Shown piece after piece: positions 24,878-33,626 of a DNA stretch of 64,000 nucleotides (positions are counted from its first letter, which is position 1; every line of letters starts with the position of its first letter). The notes below the pieces were generated by a model. It did not search any database. It worked only from the letters and a program-made list of their open reading frames with translations, and was not told the DNA's origin. This stretch comes from Opitutales bacterium (GTDB lineage Bacteria > Verrucomicrobiota > Verrucomicrobiia > Opitutales > UBA953), in contig JAFXKI010000006.1 of NCBI GenBank assembly GCA_017531845.1, forward strand, positions 1 to 64,000. The letters are read 5' to 3'. Both the position numbers and the translations under genes were made by a program.

Positions 24878-26137
24878 TCATTCCTGCGGCGTTTCCGGCG
24901 GGAAAACCGCTGCTGTTTCCAAAAACTTTGCCAACGCGTTTTCGATGCGCGAAGGAGAAAAACGTTCCTGCACACGTGCGGCGCCGTCCGCCGCCGTCAG
25001 CGCCCATTCTTCCAGAGACATTTTTATGATGAGATCGCTCATCAGTCGCACGGTTTCCGGCGCGCAGGCGTTGAAAAGAAGCGGGCTGTCCGGGGAGGAC
25101 AAATCCTGCATTTCTTTTGTCATGGAGGCAAAAACAAGACAACCGCACGCCATCGCTTCGGCTGCCGGCAGCGGGAACGCTGTTTCGTCCTGCGGAATGT
25201 AAATGTAAAGCCCGATGCGGTGCAGGAAATCCCGGACCCGGTTTTCCCGGCTCACGGTCCCGATAAAATCCACGCGCTCTGCCAAGCCGGGAACGCCGCG
25301 AATGCGGGAGCGCAACTTTTCCGCCTCCGGCGAATTTTCATCTCCCGCGAGCAAAATCCGCATATACGGATGCGTTGCCGCGTGGCGGGCAAAAGCGTCC
25401 AGCACAACGAGAACTCCGGATTTTTCGGAAAAACCGCCGTCCCAGCCCCATACGCAGGAGCGCTCCGGAGACGTTTCCGCAAATGTGAAAAAGGTATTAT
25501 CCACGGGCGGAGGAATGATTGCTGAGCGTTCCAAATTCGGGAAAACGCCGGCGTTGCGTTCCCGTAAGTTTTCCGTCGCGAAAATTGCCGCGTGCACGCC
25601 GCAAAAATTTTCCGGTGCGGGGCGAATTTCTCCGTAAAGCGAGCGAATCAACGCAGAGGCGATTAACGTTGCCGGAGAGAGCGAGTGGCGGTGCTTCAGC
25701 GCGAGTGTCCAAAAAGGATCGCAGGCGGGATAATTTCTCGGCCAATCGGAATCGACCCACGGGATCGCGGTTTGTGCCTGAGCGAGGGCAAGCATCCATT
25801 CCTGAGTGGAAAGCCCGGTAGGGTTCAAGATTAAAAAGGCGTTCCCGCGGCGTGCCATTTGAGCTATTTTTTCCGCCGTTGTCACCGAGTTTGCCGAAAG
25901 CATCCTGTAGCCGCGCCAAAGCTTTGTATCAGCGGAATTTCCGTCCATTCGGGATAGGATCGGCAAAAAATCTTCCGTTTCTTCCCCTGTTTCAAACTTT
26001 CCGCAGAATTTTCTCAAAAGCCAGTTGCGGGATTCTGCGATTTTTCCGATTGCGGAAAACGCCGCCGCCGCAAATTCCCCGCATTGAGAATCGGGCGGGA
26101 ACGCATTTGAAAGGCAAACTGTCCGCAACTTCGGCAT
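24878..26137 (-). CDS. Glycosyltransferase family 4-like protein
   Basis: 419 residues from ATG at 26135-26137; a TTG 36 bases earlier is less likely. GT-B fold. The C-terminal half has the donor-site pattern ILLAGDENSPEAEKL, VDFIGTVSRENRV, then PQDETAFPLPAAEAMACGCLVFAS, the E-x7-E-like motif of GT4 enzymes. The N-terminal acceptor domain is divergent, with several Cys. Probably cytoplasmic or membrane-peripheral, in surface-polysaccharide or glycoprotein assembly. Divergent from the HAD gene. Donor and acceptor unknown. Confidence 0.78.
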   Translation of the reverse strand: MPKLRTVCLSNAFPPDSQCGEFAAAAFSAIGKIAESRNWLLRKFCGKFETGEETEDFLPILSRMDGNSADTKLWRGYRMLSANSVTTAEKIAQMARRGNAFLILNPTGLSTQEWMLALAQAQTAIPWVDSDWPRNYPACDPFWTLALKHRHSLSPATLIASALIRSLYGEIRPAPENFCGVHAAIFATENLRERNAGVFPNLERSAIIPPPVDNTFFTFAETSPERSCVWGWDGGFSEKSGVLVVLDAFARHAATHPYMRILLAGDENSPEAEKLRSRIRGVPGLAERVDFIGTVSRENRVRDFLHRIGLYIYIPQDETAFPLPAAEAMACGCLVFASMTKEMQDLSSPDSPLLFNACAPETVRLMSDLIIKMSLEEWALTAADGAARVQERFSPSRIENALAKFLETAAVFPPETPQE

Positions 26138-26318
26138 TTCCGAAAAGCTTTCCGTTTTGCCCGGAAAAGGCAACGTTTAAAATAGAACGCCGCGAGTCCC
26201 GGAAATCTTCAGGAGCATTGAGTAAAAATTTGTTTTTTGTCGCTTCTTTCCGCGTGCAAGGGTTTCGGCGGAAAATTTTATTCGCGGGGAGGGGCGGGAA
26301 CGCGTTAGATTGCGCCGT

Positions 26319-26909
26319 ATGAGTTCCGAATTTAAAGAACCTTTTTCTGCGTACATTTTTGATTGCGACGGCACGCTTGCCGCATCGATGAAGTTGCACC
26401 ACGCTGCGTGGGAATATTCCGTGCGCCGCCAAGTCGGCGAGAACTGGGCGTTCCCGTGGGATTTTTTCTGCACGCTTGGCGGCATGAACACGGCGGACAC
26501 GATTGCGATTTTGGAAAATCGTTACGGTTTTAAAATCAGCATTGAAAAACTGCTTCCGGATTATCACGCGTATCTTGCCGAGCATATTTGCGAAGTGGAG
26601 CCGATTCCGGATGTTTGTGCCTACGCGAGAAAACTTGCCGCGCGCGGCGCAAAGCTCGCTGTCGCCTCGGGAGGTTTTCGTAAGGAGGTTCACGAGATTT
26701 TAAAAACTATCGGCGTGGCGGAGCTTTTCCCGGTGGTCATCACGTCGGAAGACGTTGCCAACTGCAAACCGGCGCCGGATTTGTTTTTGCTTGCGGCGGA
26801 AAAGCTCGGCGTTCCCGCGCGGGAATGCCTTGTCGTCGAAGACAGCCCGAAAGGTTTTGATGCTGCCGAAGCCGCCGGTATGGCGTGCATGATGGTTTAT
26901 CCGCAGTAG
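26319..26909 (+). CDS. HAD-superfamily hydrolase, beta-phosphoglucomutase-like
   Basis: 196 residues from ATG at 26319. FDCDGTLAASM gives the nucleophile and acid/base Asp pair (motif I DxDGT), VASGG is motif II, CKPAPDLFLLAAEKLGV motif III, and VVEDSPKGFDAAEAAGM motif IV with the Mg ligands. The helical cap after motif I (MKLHHAAWEYSV) fits beta-phosphoglucomutase or small sugar-phosphate phosphatases. Substrate unknown. Confidence 0.9.
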   Translation: MSSEFKEPFSAYIFDCDGTLAASMKLHHAAWEYSVRRQVGENWAFPWDFFCTLGGMNTADTIAILENRYGFKISIEKLLPDYHAYLAEHICEVEPIPDVCAYARKLAARGAKLAVASGGFRKEVHEILKTIGVAELFPVVITSEDVANCKPAPDLFLLAAEKLGVPARECLVVEDSPKGFDAAEAAGMACMMVYPQ

Positions 26910-26913
26910 AGAG

Positions 26914-26954
26914 AGGCTGAAGAGCTTAAGAGCTGAGAAGTTTAGTTGCTTCGC
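26914..26954. repeat. Left arm of the MITE-like element family, upstream partial copy
   Basis: GCTGAAGAGCTTAAGAGCTG plus AGAAGTTTAGTTGCTTCG nearly repeats the left arm at 27370-27402 and that of copy 2 at 12091-12128. No right arm follows before the four-helix-bundle gene. Confidence 0.65.
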
Positions 26955-26967
26955 CGGGAATTTTACT

Positions 26968-27339
26968 ATGGAAGAATTCAAGTTTAATTTTGAAAAACTA
27001 ATTGTTTGGCAAAAAGCAAGAACGTTGGCGAAAGAGGTATATACGGCTACGGAAAATTTTCCGGCGGAAGAACGTTTCCGTCTTGCGGACCAGATTCGGC
27101 GCGCCGGAATTTCCGTAGCGTCGAATATCGCAGAAGGCTCAAGCAGAAAATCGTTTAAAGACCAGGAGCGTTTTCTTGAAATCGCTTACGGTTCGCTCAT
27201 GGAAGTTTGCTGTCAGATGCAATTATCCGTGGATCTTGGTTTCATTTCCGAGTCTGATTTTGCTCGTTTTCGGGAACGTTTTCGGGAGATTTCCCGCTTG
27301 CTTGTCGCACTGAAAACAAGTTTGGCGAATCGGCAATAG
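26968..27339 (+). CDS. Four-helix-bundle protein (23S rRNA intervening-sequence/S23 family)
   Basis: 123 residues, complete. EKLIVWQKARTLAKEVYTAT, RLADQIRRAGISVASNIAEG and KDQERFLEIAYGSLMEV are the family signature. Homologues are encoded within intervening sequences of 23S rRNA genes in Leptospira and Coxiella and as free-standing genes in many genomes; biochemical role unknown. Here it stands outside rRNA, flanked on both sides by the same ~38-base repeat arm, as if the gene had entered the repeat element or travelled with it. Confidence 0.9.
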   Translation: MEEFKFNFEKLIVWQKARTLAKEVYTATENFPAEERFRLADQIRRAGISVASNIAEGSSRKSFKDQERFLEIAYGSLMEVCCQMQLSVDLGFISESDFARFRERFREISRLLVALKTSLANRQ

Positions 27340-27369
27340 ATGTGCACGTTCGGTGAATCCGACTTTGTC

Positions 27370-27492
27370 AAAAGCTGAAGAGCTTATAAGTTTAGTTGCT
27401 TTGCTTGTAGAAAAAGAATCTTGTTTTAACCATATAAAGGAAAACATCTCGGCTCGCCGACTAAGCTTTTCAGCTCCTCAGCTTTTAAACTT
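27370..27492. repeat. MITE-like element family, copy 3 (arms without the GCAAATT ends)
   Basis: Left arm AAAAGCTGAAGAGCTTATAA (27370-27389) plus GTTTAGTTGC. Right arm CTAAGCTTTTCAGCTCCTCA plus GCTTTTAAACTT (27461-27492), its rough inverse. The centre (GAAAAAGAATCTTG...ATATAAAGG...CATCTCGGC) aligns with that of copy 2. It lies just before trmL. Confidence 0.65.
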
Positions 27493-27501
27493 ACTTTCAA
27501 A

Positions 27502-27966
27502 ATGCTCCACCTCATTCTTTTTAATCCGGAAATTCCTCAAAATACGGGCAACATCGGGCGCATGTGTGCGATTACGCGTTCCCGCCTACACCTGATTCAT
27601 CCGCTCGGATTTACAATTACCGACGCGCATTTGCGCCGCTCCGGCATGGATTATTGGAAGTCGCTCGATGTCGTGCACCACGAAAACTGGGACGCATTTT
27701 TGGCGTTCCCGCAACGCCCGACGCGGCTTTGGCTGTTGACAACCAAGGCGGAAAAAGGGCTTTGGGACGCAGATTTTCGCGACGGCGACGGACTCGTTTT
27801 CGGCAATGAAGGTCATGGCGCTCCCGCGTGGCTCCACGATTTTATCGGGAAAGATTTTGAAATCAAAATCCCGCAACCTGCGGAAACTTTGCGTTCGCTG
27901 AATCTTTCCACTGCCGCCGGAATCGCCGCCTACGAAGCGCTCCGCCAAATCACACGCGGGAAATGA
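27502..27966 (+). CDS. trmL: tRNA (cytidine/uridine(34)-2'-O)-methyltransferase TrmL
   Basis: 154 residues, minimal SPOUT methyltransferase. LHLILFNPEIPQNTGNIGRMC is the N-terminal signature with the ribose-binding Asn; LVFGNEGHGAP and KIPQPAETLRSLNLSTAAGI form the knotted SAM site. It methylates the wobble nucleotide of some leucine tRNAs. Complete. Confidence 0.94.
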   Translation: MLHLILFNPEIPQNTGNIGRMCAITRSRLHLIHPLGFTITDAHLRRSGMDYWKSLDVVHHENWDAFLAFPQRPTRLWLLTTKAEKGLWDADFRDGDGLVFGNEGHGAPAWLHDFIGKDFEIKIPQPAETLRSLNLSTAAGIAAYEALRQITRGK

Positions 27967-28038
27967 CGCAGAGAAGCTTTTTGCGAAAAAAAATTCAATT
28001 TGCGTTTTTCGGGTAATGGGAATTTCTTTTGAAACTCA

Positions 28039-28881
28039 ATGAAATCGGGCGAAAAAAAGCCGATGCTACGCATCGAAAAAGACTTTATCAGCGCGTTGCC
28101 TCTCATGCAATACGAGGGGAAAATTGTCCTTGTTGAAGACGAAAAAACGGCAAAAAAAGCGGTGCGTGCGCTTTCCCGCGAAAAAATTCTCGGGTTTGAC
28201 ACGGAAACGCGTCCGTGTTTTCGCAGAGGCGTCGGCTACATGGTTTCGTTGGTTCAACTTTGCGGAAAAAAATGCGTATATCTGTTTCGCTTGGATTTTT
28301 GCGGCGGCGTTCCCGTTTTGTTCCCCCTGTTTGAAAATCCGAATATTCTCAAGGTCGGTGTTGCCGTTAAAGACGATGTGCTTCACCTTAAAGTGCGGGC
28401 TCCGTTTGACGATGCGGGTTTTGTGGACGCGAGCAAATTTACTCGCGCCGCCCGCATCGAAAATACCGGTCTGCGTGCGCTGACTGCGTATTTTCTTGGC
28501 GGGCGCATTTCCAAGGCGGCGCAGGTTTCGAATTGGGCAGCGAAAGAACTTTCTCCCCAGCAAATTGTTTATGCGGCAACAGATGCTTGGATTTCCCGGG
28601 AGCTTTTCCTGAAACTGCAATCACTGGGAATTGCTCCGGAAATATCCGCCGTCGGCTCCATTTGCATACGCGATGCCGATGAGACCTGTTCCGGAGAAAA
28701 ATCGGCGGACGCAAAACTTTCCAAGGAGAAAAAATCACTTTCTCCGGAAAAAAATCGGCGTTCCCGTGTGCGTGGCGTTTTGCCGAAAAAACCGGATACG
28801 GCGAAAAGCAAGGGCGCGGAGAAATCTGAAGAAAAACGACCGAGTCGGCGGCGTTCCCGTTCGACTGAAAAACGCTCTTAA
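28039..28881 (+). CDS. DEDDy 3'-5' exonuclease (RNase D/WRN-like) with basic Ser/Arg/Lys tail
   Basis: 280 residues. The catalytic domain (~25-205) shows the four acidic residues: Asp/Glu in ILGFDTET, Asp in VGVAVKDD, and Asp with Tyr in YAATDAW. No HRDC domain follows, so it is shorter than RNase D. Instead the last ~70 residues are low-complexity Lys/Ser/Glu/Arg and end in RPSRRRSRSTEKRS, probably disordered and nucleic-acid binding. Two of the Arg-Ser-Arg words are encoded by CGTTCCCG, the dispersed motif. RNA or DNA substrate cannot be decided. Confidence 0.87.
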   Translation: MKSGEKKPMLRIEKDFISALPLMQYEGKIVLVEDEKTAKKAVRALSREKILGFDTETRPCFRRGVGYMVSLVQLCGKKCVYLFRLDFCGGVPVLFPLFENPNILKVGVAVKDDVLHLKVRAPFDDAGFVDASKFTRAARIENTGLRALTAYFLGGRISKAAQVSNWAAKELSPQQIVYAATDAWISRELFLKLQSLGIAPEISAVGSICIRDADETCSGEKSADAKLSKEKKSLSPEKNRRSRVRGVLPKKPDTAKSKGAEKSEEKRPSRRRSRSTEKRS

Positions 28882-29180
28882 AAGCCCGGAGTTCAGGACG
28901 GGACGCGGACGCGTCTTCTACTCTATTGTTCCGTGAGAACTTTCGTGTACGAAACAGCGTTCCCGTGCCGTCGCGCCGACGGTAGTTTTTTCCGAGGAAA
29001 CTCGCGAAACGAACCTTGAAAAAACACTGTGCTCTCTGAGGTTTCATGAGGGCTTTTATCTTTCTTGCGAAGGACGGCTCTATTTTGCACGGGAACGCGA
29101 CTGATAAACAAACAACAAAATATTTTGAAACTTTCGTTTGATATTGCGGGGCGTTTCTATAGGATAGTTTCCTTAAATTT
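28882..29180. other. 299-bp gap upstream of the first efflux operon
   Basis: No convincing gene on either strand. It holds two copies of the dispersed motif (near 28958 and 29092). A weak promoter-like pair TTGATA/TATAGG (~29138-29165) lies just before the adaptor gene. No operator palindrome stood out. Confidence 0.4.
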
Positions 29181-30275
29181 ATGAAGATGAAAGCAGCATT
29201 GTTTTTGGGAATTTTTTTAGCCTCGCTGACGGGAACGCAACTTGCCGCCGAAGAAGTCGCGGCGGAAAAGCTGGAGCTTGTGGCGGCGGGAACGGTGCAG
29301 GAAGCGGAAAGCATTATTACGCGCCGTTATCCCGGGCGAGTGGTTTCTCCGGCGAGTATTGCGGTTACGTCCCGCGTTTCCGGGGATTTGCTCGAAGTGG
29401 CGTTCAAGGAAGGTGATTTCGTGAAAAAAGGGCAATTGCTTTACCGTTTGGACGACATTCGCTACATCGCCGCGCGGAAGAGCGCCGAAGCTAAAATCGC
29501 CGAGTATCGCGCACGTGTGGCTTATTCCAAGGCGAATTTTGAGCGCACACAGCAACTTTTTGACAAGGAGGTTTCGACGCAGGACGAACTTGAAAGCGCC
29601 CGCAGTGAATACGAGGCGAACAAGGCGTTGTTTTCTGCGGCGGAGGCGGATTTGATCGTCGCTTTGGATGATTTGAAAAATACGCGAATTTACGCGCCTG
29701 CGGACGGAAGAATCGGGATTAACGCAACCCCGGCGGGAAGCTATATTACACCGGCTTCGGGAACGCTCGCAACGGTCGTTCAGCTCGATCCCGTACGCGT
29801 GCGCTTTTCGCTGAGTAATCGTGATTTTCTTTCGATTTTCGGGAACGAAAAAACATTGAGAGAACAAAGCCGTATTGCGCTTTTGCTGGCGGACGGAAAA
29901 AATTATGAAACGGTCGGAGAGGTCGATTTCATTGATAACACCGCCAATGAGCAAACCGACACGGTGCAAATTTACGCAAAGTTTTCCAATCCCGATGCGA
30001 AACTTCTTCCCGGGAGCACGGTTTCCGTGGTCTTGGAATGCCGCTCGGGAACGCAGATGCCGGCAGTGGTTCCGTCCGCCGTGATGTATGATACGCAAAG
30101 TCCGTATGTCTACGTGCTTGACGAGGATAATCGTGTGTCTCGCCGCAATGTCGTGCTTGCACAGACGACGGACGAACTCCAATTCGTCGAAGACGGGCTG
30201 AAGCCGGGCGAACGTATCATTACGGACGGGACGCACAAGGCGATTCCGGGGCGAAAAGTCAAGGTAAGCGAATAA
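29181..30275 (+). CDS. RND efflux periplasmic adaptor (membrane fusion protein), system 1
   Basis: 364 residues with a signal peptide (1-~22). HlyD/AcrA family: lipoyl-like half-motifs (SRVSGDLLEVAFKEGDFVKKGQLLYRLDD and YAPADGRIGINATPAGSYI), an alpha-hairpin (~95-160), beta-barrel (VRVRFSLSNRDFLSI) and membrane-proximal domain. No lipobox, unlike the system 2 adaptor. It links the inner-membrane pump to the outer-membrane channel. First gene of adaptor-pump-channel. The gap before the pump carries a nested hairpin. Confidence 0.93.
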   Translation: MKMKAALFLGIFLASLTGTQLAAEEVAAEKLELVAAGTVQEAESIITRRYPGRVVSPASIAVTSRVSGDLLEVAFKEGDFVKKGQLLYRLDDIRYIAARKSAEAKIAEYRARVAYSKANFERTQQLFDKEVSTQDELESARSEYEANKALFSAAEADLIVALDDLKNTRIYAPADGRIGINATPAGSYITPASGTLATVVQLDPVRVRFSLSNRDFLSIFGNEKTLREQSRIALLLADGKNYETVGEVDFIDNTANEQTDTVQIYAKFSNPDAKLLPGSTVSVVLECRSGTQMPAVVPSAVMYDTQSPYVYVLDEDNRVSRRNVVLAQTTDELQFVEDGLKPGERIITDGTHKAIPGRKVKVSE

Positions 30276-30392
30276 TGGATAGTTAATAACGAATAACGCG
30301 GCGCTAAGATTTTTGGCGGAGGCAAAAATCTTGAACAAGAAATTATTATCCACTGTCTGCTATTCGTTATTCATTTAATTTTTTTTCTGAAA
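30276..30392 (+). repeat. Nested-hairpin intergenic element, family C copy 2
   Basis: The outer arms contain AATAACGAATAACG (~30286-30299) and its inverse CTATTCGTTATTC (~30360-30372). The inner hairpin AAGATTTTTG...CAAAAATCTT (30307-30332) and the following GAAATTATTATCCACT resemble the element at 12777. It sits between adaptor and pump genes in one operon, so it is probably transcribed. Confidence 0.62.
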
Positions 30393-30398
30393 AATTCG

Positions 30399-33300
30399 AT
30401 GTTTTCCAAAATATTTATTGAACGTCCGCGCTTTGCGGCAGTTGTCAGTTTGGTGATTTTCCTCGCCGGGATGATTTGCCTGTTGCGCTTGCCCGTCGAA
30501 GAGTATCCGGAAATTGCACCGCCGAGCGTTCGCGTTTCCGCCAGTTACACGGGTGCGAGCGCGGAGACCGTGCGCGATGTTATAGCAACGCCGCTCGATG
30601 CCGTTATCAACGGTGTCGAAGATATGCTTTATTTTTCGTCTACCTGTAGCAATGACGGTCAGTATTCGTGTTCGATTTCGTTCAAAACCGGCGTGAACGA
30701 CGATATTGCGATGGTCAATGTTCAAAACGCCATCAAACAGGCGGAGCGGAAATTGCCGTCGGAAGTCCAGCGCACGGGCGTGCAGGTGCGCAAGCGCAGC
30801 AACGATATTCTCGCGATGTTCTCGTTCACGACGGACGGCACGTCGATGAATACGATGCAATTGAGTAATTACATTTCAAGCACGGTTGCCGATGCGATTT
30901 CTCGTGTGGACGGCGTTTCTTCCGCCGACGCGATGGGCGGGGACGTTTATTCCATGCGTATTTGGCTCGATCCGGTCCGCCTTTCCGGGCTCGGACTCTC
31001 TACGGAAGATATTTCCAAGGCGGTTGAATCTCAAAATATCCAGGCGGCGGCGGGAACGCTCGGGTCCGAGCAGGGCAACGAATATCTTCAATTTAAAATT
31101 AATGTTCAGGGGCGCCTGAAAAATGCCGAGGAATTCGGCGATATTATCGTGCGCACGGCGGAAGACGGAAGCATTCTTCGTCTCAAAGACGTGGCGCGCG
31201 TGGAGCTCGGCGCGCGAACTTATGCCGGACATGCGAATTTTAACGGAAAAGAATCCGTCGGTATGGCGATTTTCCGCAACAGCGATTCGAATGCGCTTGC
31301 GACGGTGAAAAAAGTGCGTGCGGTGCTTGATGATATGGCGACGCGTTTCCCGCCGGGCGTGAGCTATGATGTGTCGTATGACCCGACGCAGTTTATCGTT
31401 GTTTCGCTGGAAGAAATTGTCGAAACCATCATTGTAGCACTTTTGCTTGTCGTGCTCGTAACGTATCTGTTTTTGCAGGATTGGCGGGCGACACTCGTTC
31501 CCGCGATTGCGATTCCGGTTGCGCTTGTCGGAACTTTTACGTTCATGTATTTACTCGATTACAGCGTGAACGTGCTGACGATGTTCGGGCTGATTCTGGT
31601 TATCGGTTCTTTGGTGGACGATGCGATTGTTGTTGTTGAAAACTGCCAGTCTCTGATGTCGCGGGAACGCCTCTCGGCGAAGGATGCGGCGATAAAAAGT
31701 ATGTCGCAAATCACGGGCGCGATTATTGCGACGACACTTGTTACGATCGCGTGTTATGTTCCGTTGGCATTTTACGGAGGAATGGTCGGGCGCATTTACA
31801 TGCAGTTTTCGGTAACGATGTGTATCGCTCTCGTGCTCTCCACCGTAGTGGCACTGACGCTCAGCCCGGCGCTTTGTGCGCTGATTATGCGTCCGCCGCG
31901 GGAACGTGTTTCTCCGATTTTTAAGCCGTTTAATGCGCTTTTGGACGGCACGAAAAAAATCTATCTCGGTTTCGTGCTCCGCCTTGTGCGCCGGGCCTCT
32001 TTGACCGTCGGGTTTATGGTGCTGTTTTTTGCCGGAATTTGGTATTTTTCGGAAAAAATTCCGGGTTCGTTTTTGCCGGAGGAAGACAAAGGTTCCATCA
32101 CGATGAATATCGAACTCGCTCCGGGGGCGACCATTACACGCACGGAGGCGACACTTGAAAAAGTGCGGGAACGCATTTCGAAAATTCCCGGAATTAAAGC
32201 CGTGATGACGATTCCGGGACGAAGCCGTATCGGAAGCGACGGTGAACACGTCGCCATGGGCTATGTCCGCCTCAAAGACTGGTCCGAGCGCACGACTCCG
32301 GAAACGCAACTCGATGCCATCATCAATAAATTACAGGCGGCAACGGCGGATATTCCCGAAGCCCGCATCATGTTTTTTACACCGCCGGCAATCATGGGAC
32401 TTGGTGCTGTCGGCGGCGTTTCCGCCGTGCTTTGCGCGGAAGGCGACGCTTCCCCCGAGGAACTTTCGAATGTCGTAAAAACGTTGGTCGCGGACTTAAA
32501 CGAGCTCCCGCAGGTGCGCCGGGCAAGTTCGTCCTACAACGCGGATACGGCGCAACTATTCCTTGATATCGATCGCGTGAAGGCGGAGTCTCTCGGCGTT
32601 CCCGTGGATCGTATTTTCTCCACACTGCAAAGCCAGTTGGCATCGTTTTACATCAATGACTTTAACTACGCGGGCGATGCGTTCTACGTTAAAATGCAGG
32701 CGGACAAGGCTTACCGCGTAACACAGGATGATATTCGCGGGTTACTCGTTGCGAGCAATTCCGGAGAAATGGTGCCGCTCAACGTATTTTCAAAATTGCG
32801 ATTCACGGTCGGCCCGACGGAAATTCAGCGTTTCAACAAGCTGACTTCCGCCGATATTTCCGTGCAGGTCGCCGACGGCTACACGAGCGGGGAAGTGATG
32901 GCGATTTTGGAAAAAATGAAATTGCCGCAAGGTTACCACATCGAGTGGAAAGGGCAGAGCTATCAGGAACGGCAAAATCAGGGGCAAATCGTGCTGATTA
33001 TGGTGCTCGCGATGCTTTTCGCGTATTTGTTCCTCGTCGCTCAGTATGAAAGCTGGACGATTCCCGTTCCCGTGATGCTGACGGTGTCGATTCCGACGCT
33101 CGGCGCACTTGTCGGTTTGTTGGTTTGGGGGCTTTCGCTCGGTATTTACGCACAACTCGGTTTGGTGATGCTTATCGGGCTCTCCGCGAAAAACGCTATT
33201 TTGATGATTGAGTTTTCCAAGCAATCCCGGGAGGCGGGTTATTCTATTAAGTCCGCCGCGCTTCTCGGTGCCTCGTTGCGTTACCGCGCGGTGCTCATGA

Positions 33301-33530
33301 CGGCGTGGTCCTTCCTCTTCGGCGTGTTCCCGCTGGTTATCGCGACGGGTGCCGGTGCCGGTTCTCGTCGCGCCATCGGCGTAACGACATTTACCGGAAT
33401 GCTTGCCGCAACGCTCATCGGGATTATTTTTGCGCCGGCTCTTTATGCGCTTTTCCAACGTATGCGGGAACGCTGCCGCCGCACCGTAAACCTTCCCGAC
33501 GGAACTCCGGAAAACGAGCAAGCCGAATGA
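30399..33530 (+). CDS. RND multidrug efflux pump, inner-membrane permease (AcrB/MexB family), system 1
   Basis: 1043 residues, full length for the HAE1 family. The N-terminus MFSKIFIERPRFAAVVSLVI is typical. Proton relay Asp pair in GSLVDDAIVVVEN (TM4), the periplasmic porter domains after TM1 and TM7, and a C-terminal membrane half with LIGLSAKNAILMIEF. A trimer driven by proton import. Drug range cannot be predicted. The gene contains eight copies of the dispersed motif. Confidence 0.95.
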   Translation: MFSKIFIERPRFAAVVSLVIFLAGMICLLRLPVEEYPEIAPPSVRVSASYTGASAETVRDVIATPLDAVINGVEDMLYFSSTCSNDGQYSCSISFKTGVNDDIAMVNVQNAIKQAERKLPSEVQRTGVQVRKRSNDILAMFSFTTDGTSMNTMQLSNYISSTVADAISRVDGVSSADAMGGDVYSMRIWLDPVRLSGLGLSTEDISKAVESQNIQAAAGTLGSEQGNEYLQFKINVQGRLKNAEEFGDIIVRTAEDGSILRLKDVARVELGARTYAGHANFNGKESVGMAIFRNSDSNALATVKKVRAVLDDMATRFPPGVSYDVSYDPTQFIVVSLEEIVETIIVALLLVVLVTYLFLQDWRATLVPAIAIPVALVGTFTFMYLLDYSVNVLTMFGLILVIGSLVDDAIVVVENCQSLMSRERLSAKDAAIKSMSQITGAIIATTLVTIACYVPLAFYGGMVGRIYMQFSVTMCIALVLSTVVALTLSPALCALIMRPPRERVSPIFKPFNALLDGTKKIYLGFVLRLVRRASLTVGFMVLFFAGIWYFSEKIPGSFLPEEDKGSITMNIELAPGATITRTEATLEKVRERISKIPGIKAVMTIPGRSRIGSDGEHVAMGYVRLKDWSERTTPETQLDAIINKLQAATADIPEARIMFFTPPAIMGLGAVGGVSAVLCAEGDASPEELSNVVKTLVADLNELPQVRRASSSYNADTAQLFLDIDRVKAESLGVPVDRIFSTLQSQLASFYINDFNYAGDAFYVKMQADKAYRVTQDDIRGLLVASNSGEMVPLNVFSKLRFTVGPTEIQRFNKLTSADISVQVADGYTSGEVMAILEKMKLPQGYHIEWKGQSYQERQNQGQIVLIMVLAMLFAYLFLVAQYESWTIPVPVMLTVSIPTLGALVGLLVWGLSLGIYAQLGLVMLIGLSAKNAILMIEFSKQSREAGYSIKSAALLGASLRYRAVLMTAWSFLFGVFPLVIATGAGAGSRRAIGVTTFTGMLAATLIGIIFAPALYALFQRMRERCRRTVNLPDGTPENEQAE

Positions 33531-33626
33531 GCCCGATTCAAAAAATAAACTTCGGGAAAAGCCTCTCCCGCAAAACGCGAAATGAGGGGCGCTTCTCCCG
33601 TTAAAAAAATGAAAATTTTGTCTGAT

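Noticed and set aside
33582-33626. Longer start of the system 1 channel protein
   Set aside because: Residues before MKKNLWS add a charged, non-signal stretch; the later ATG gives a standard signal peptide.
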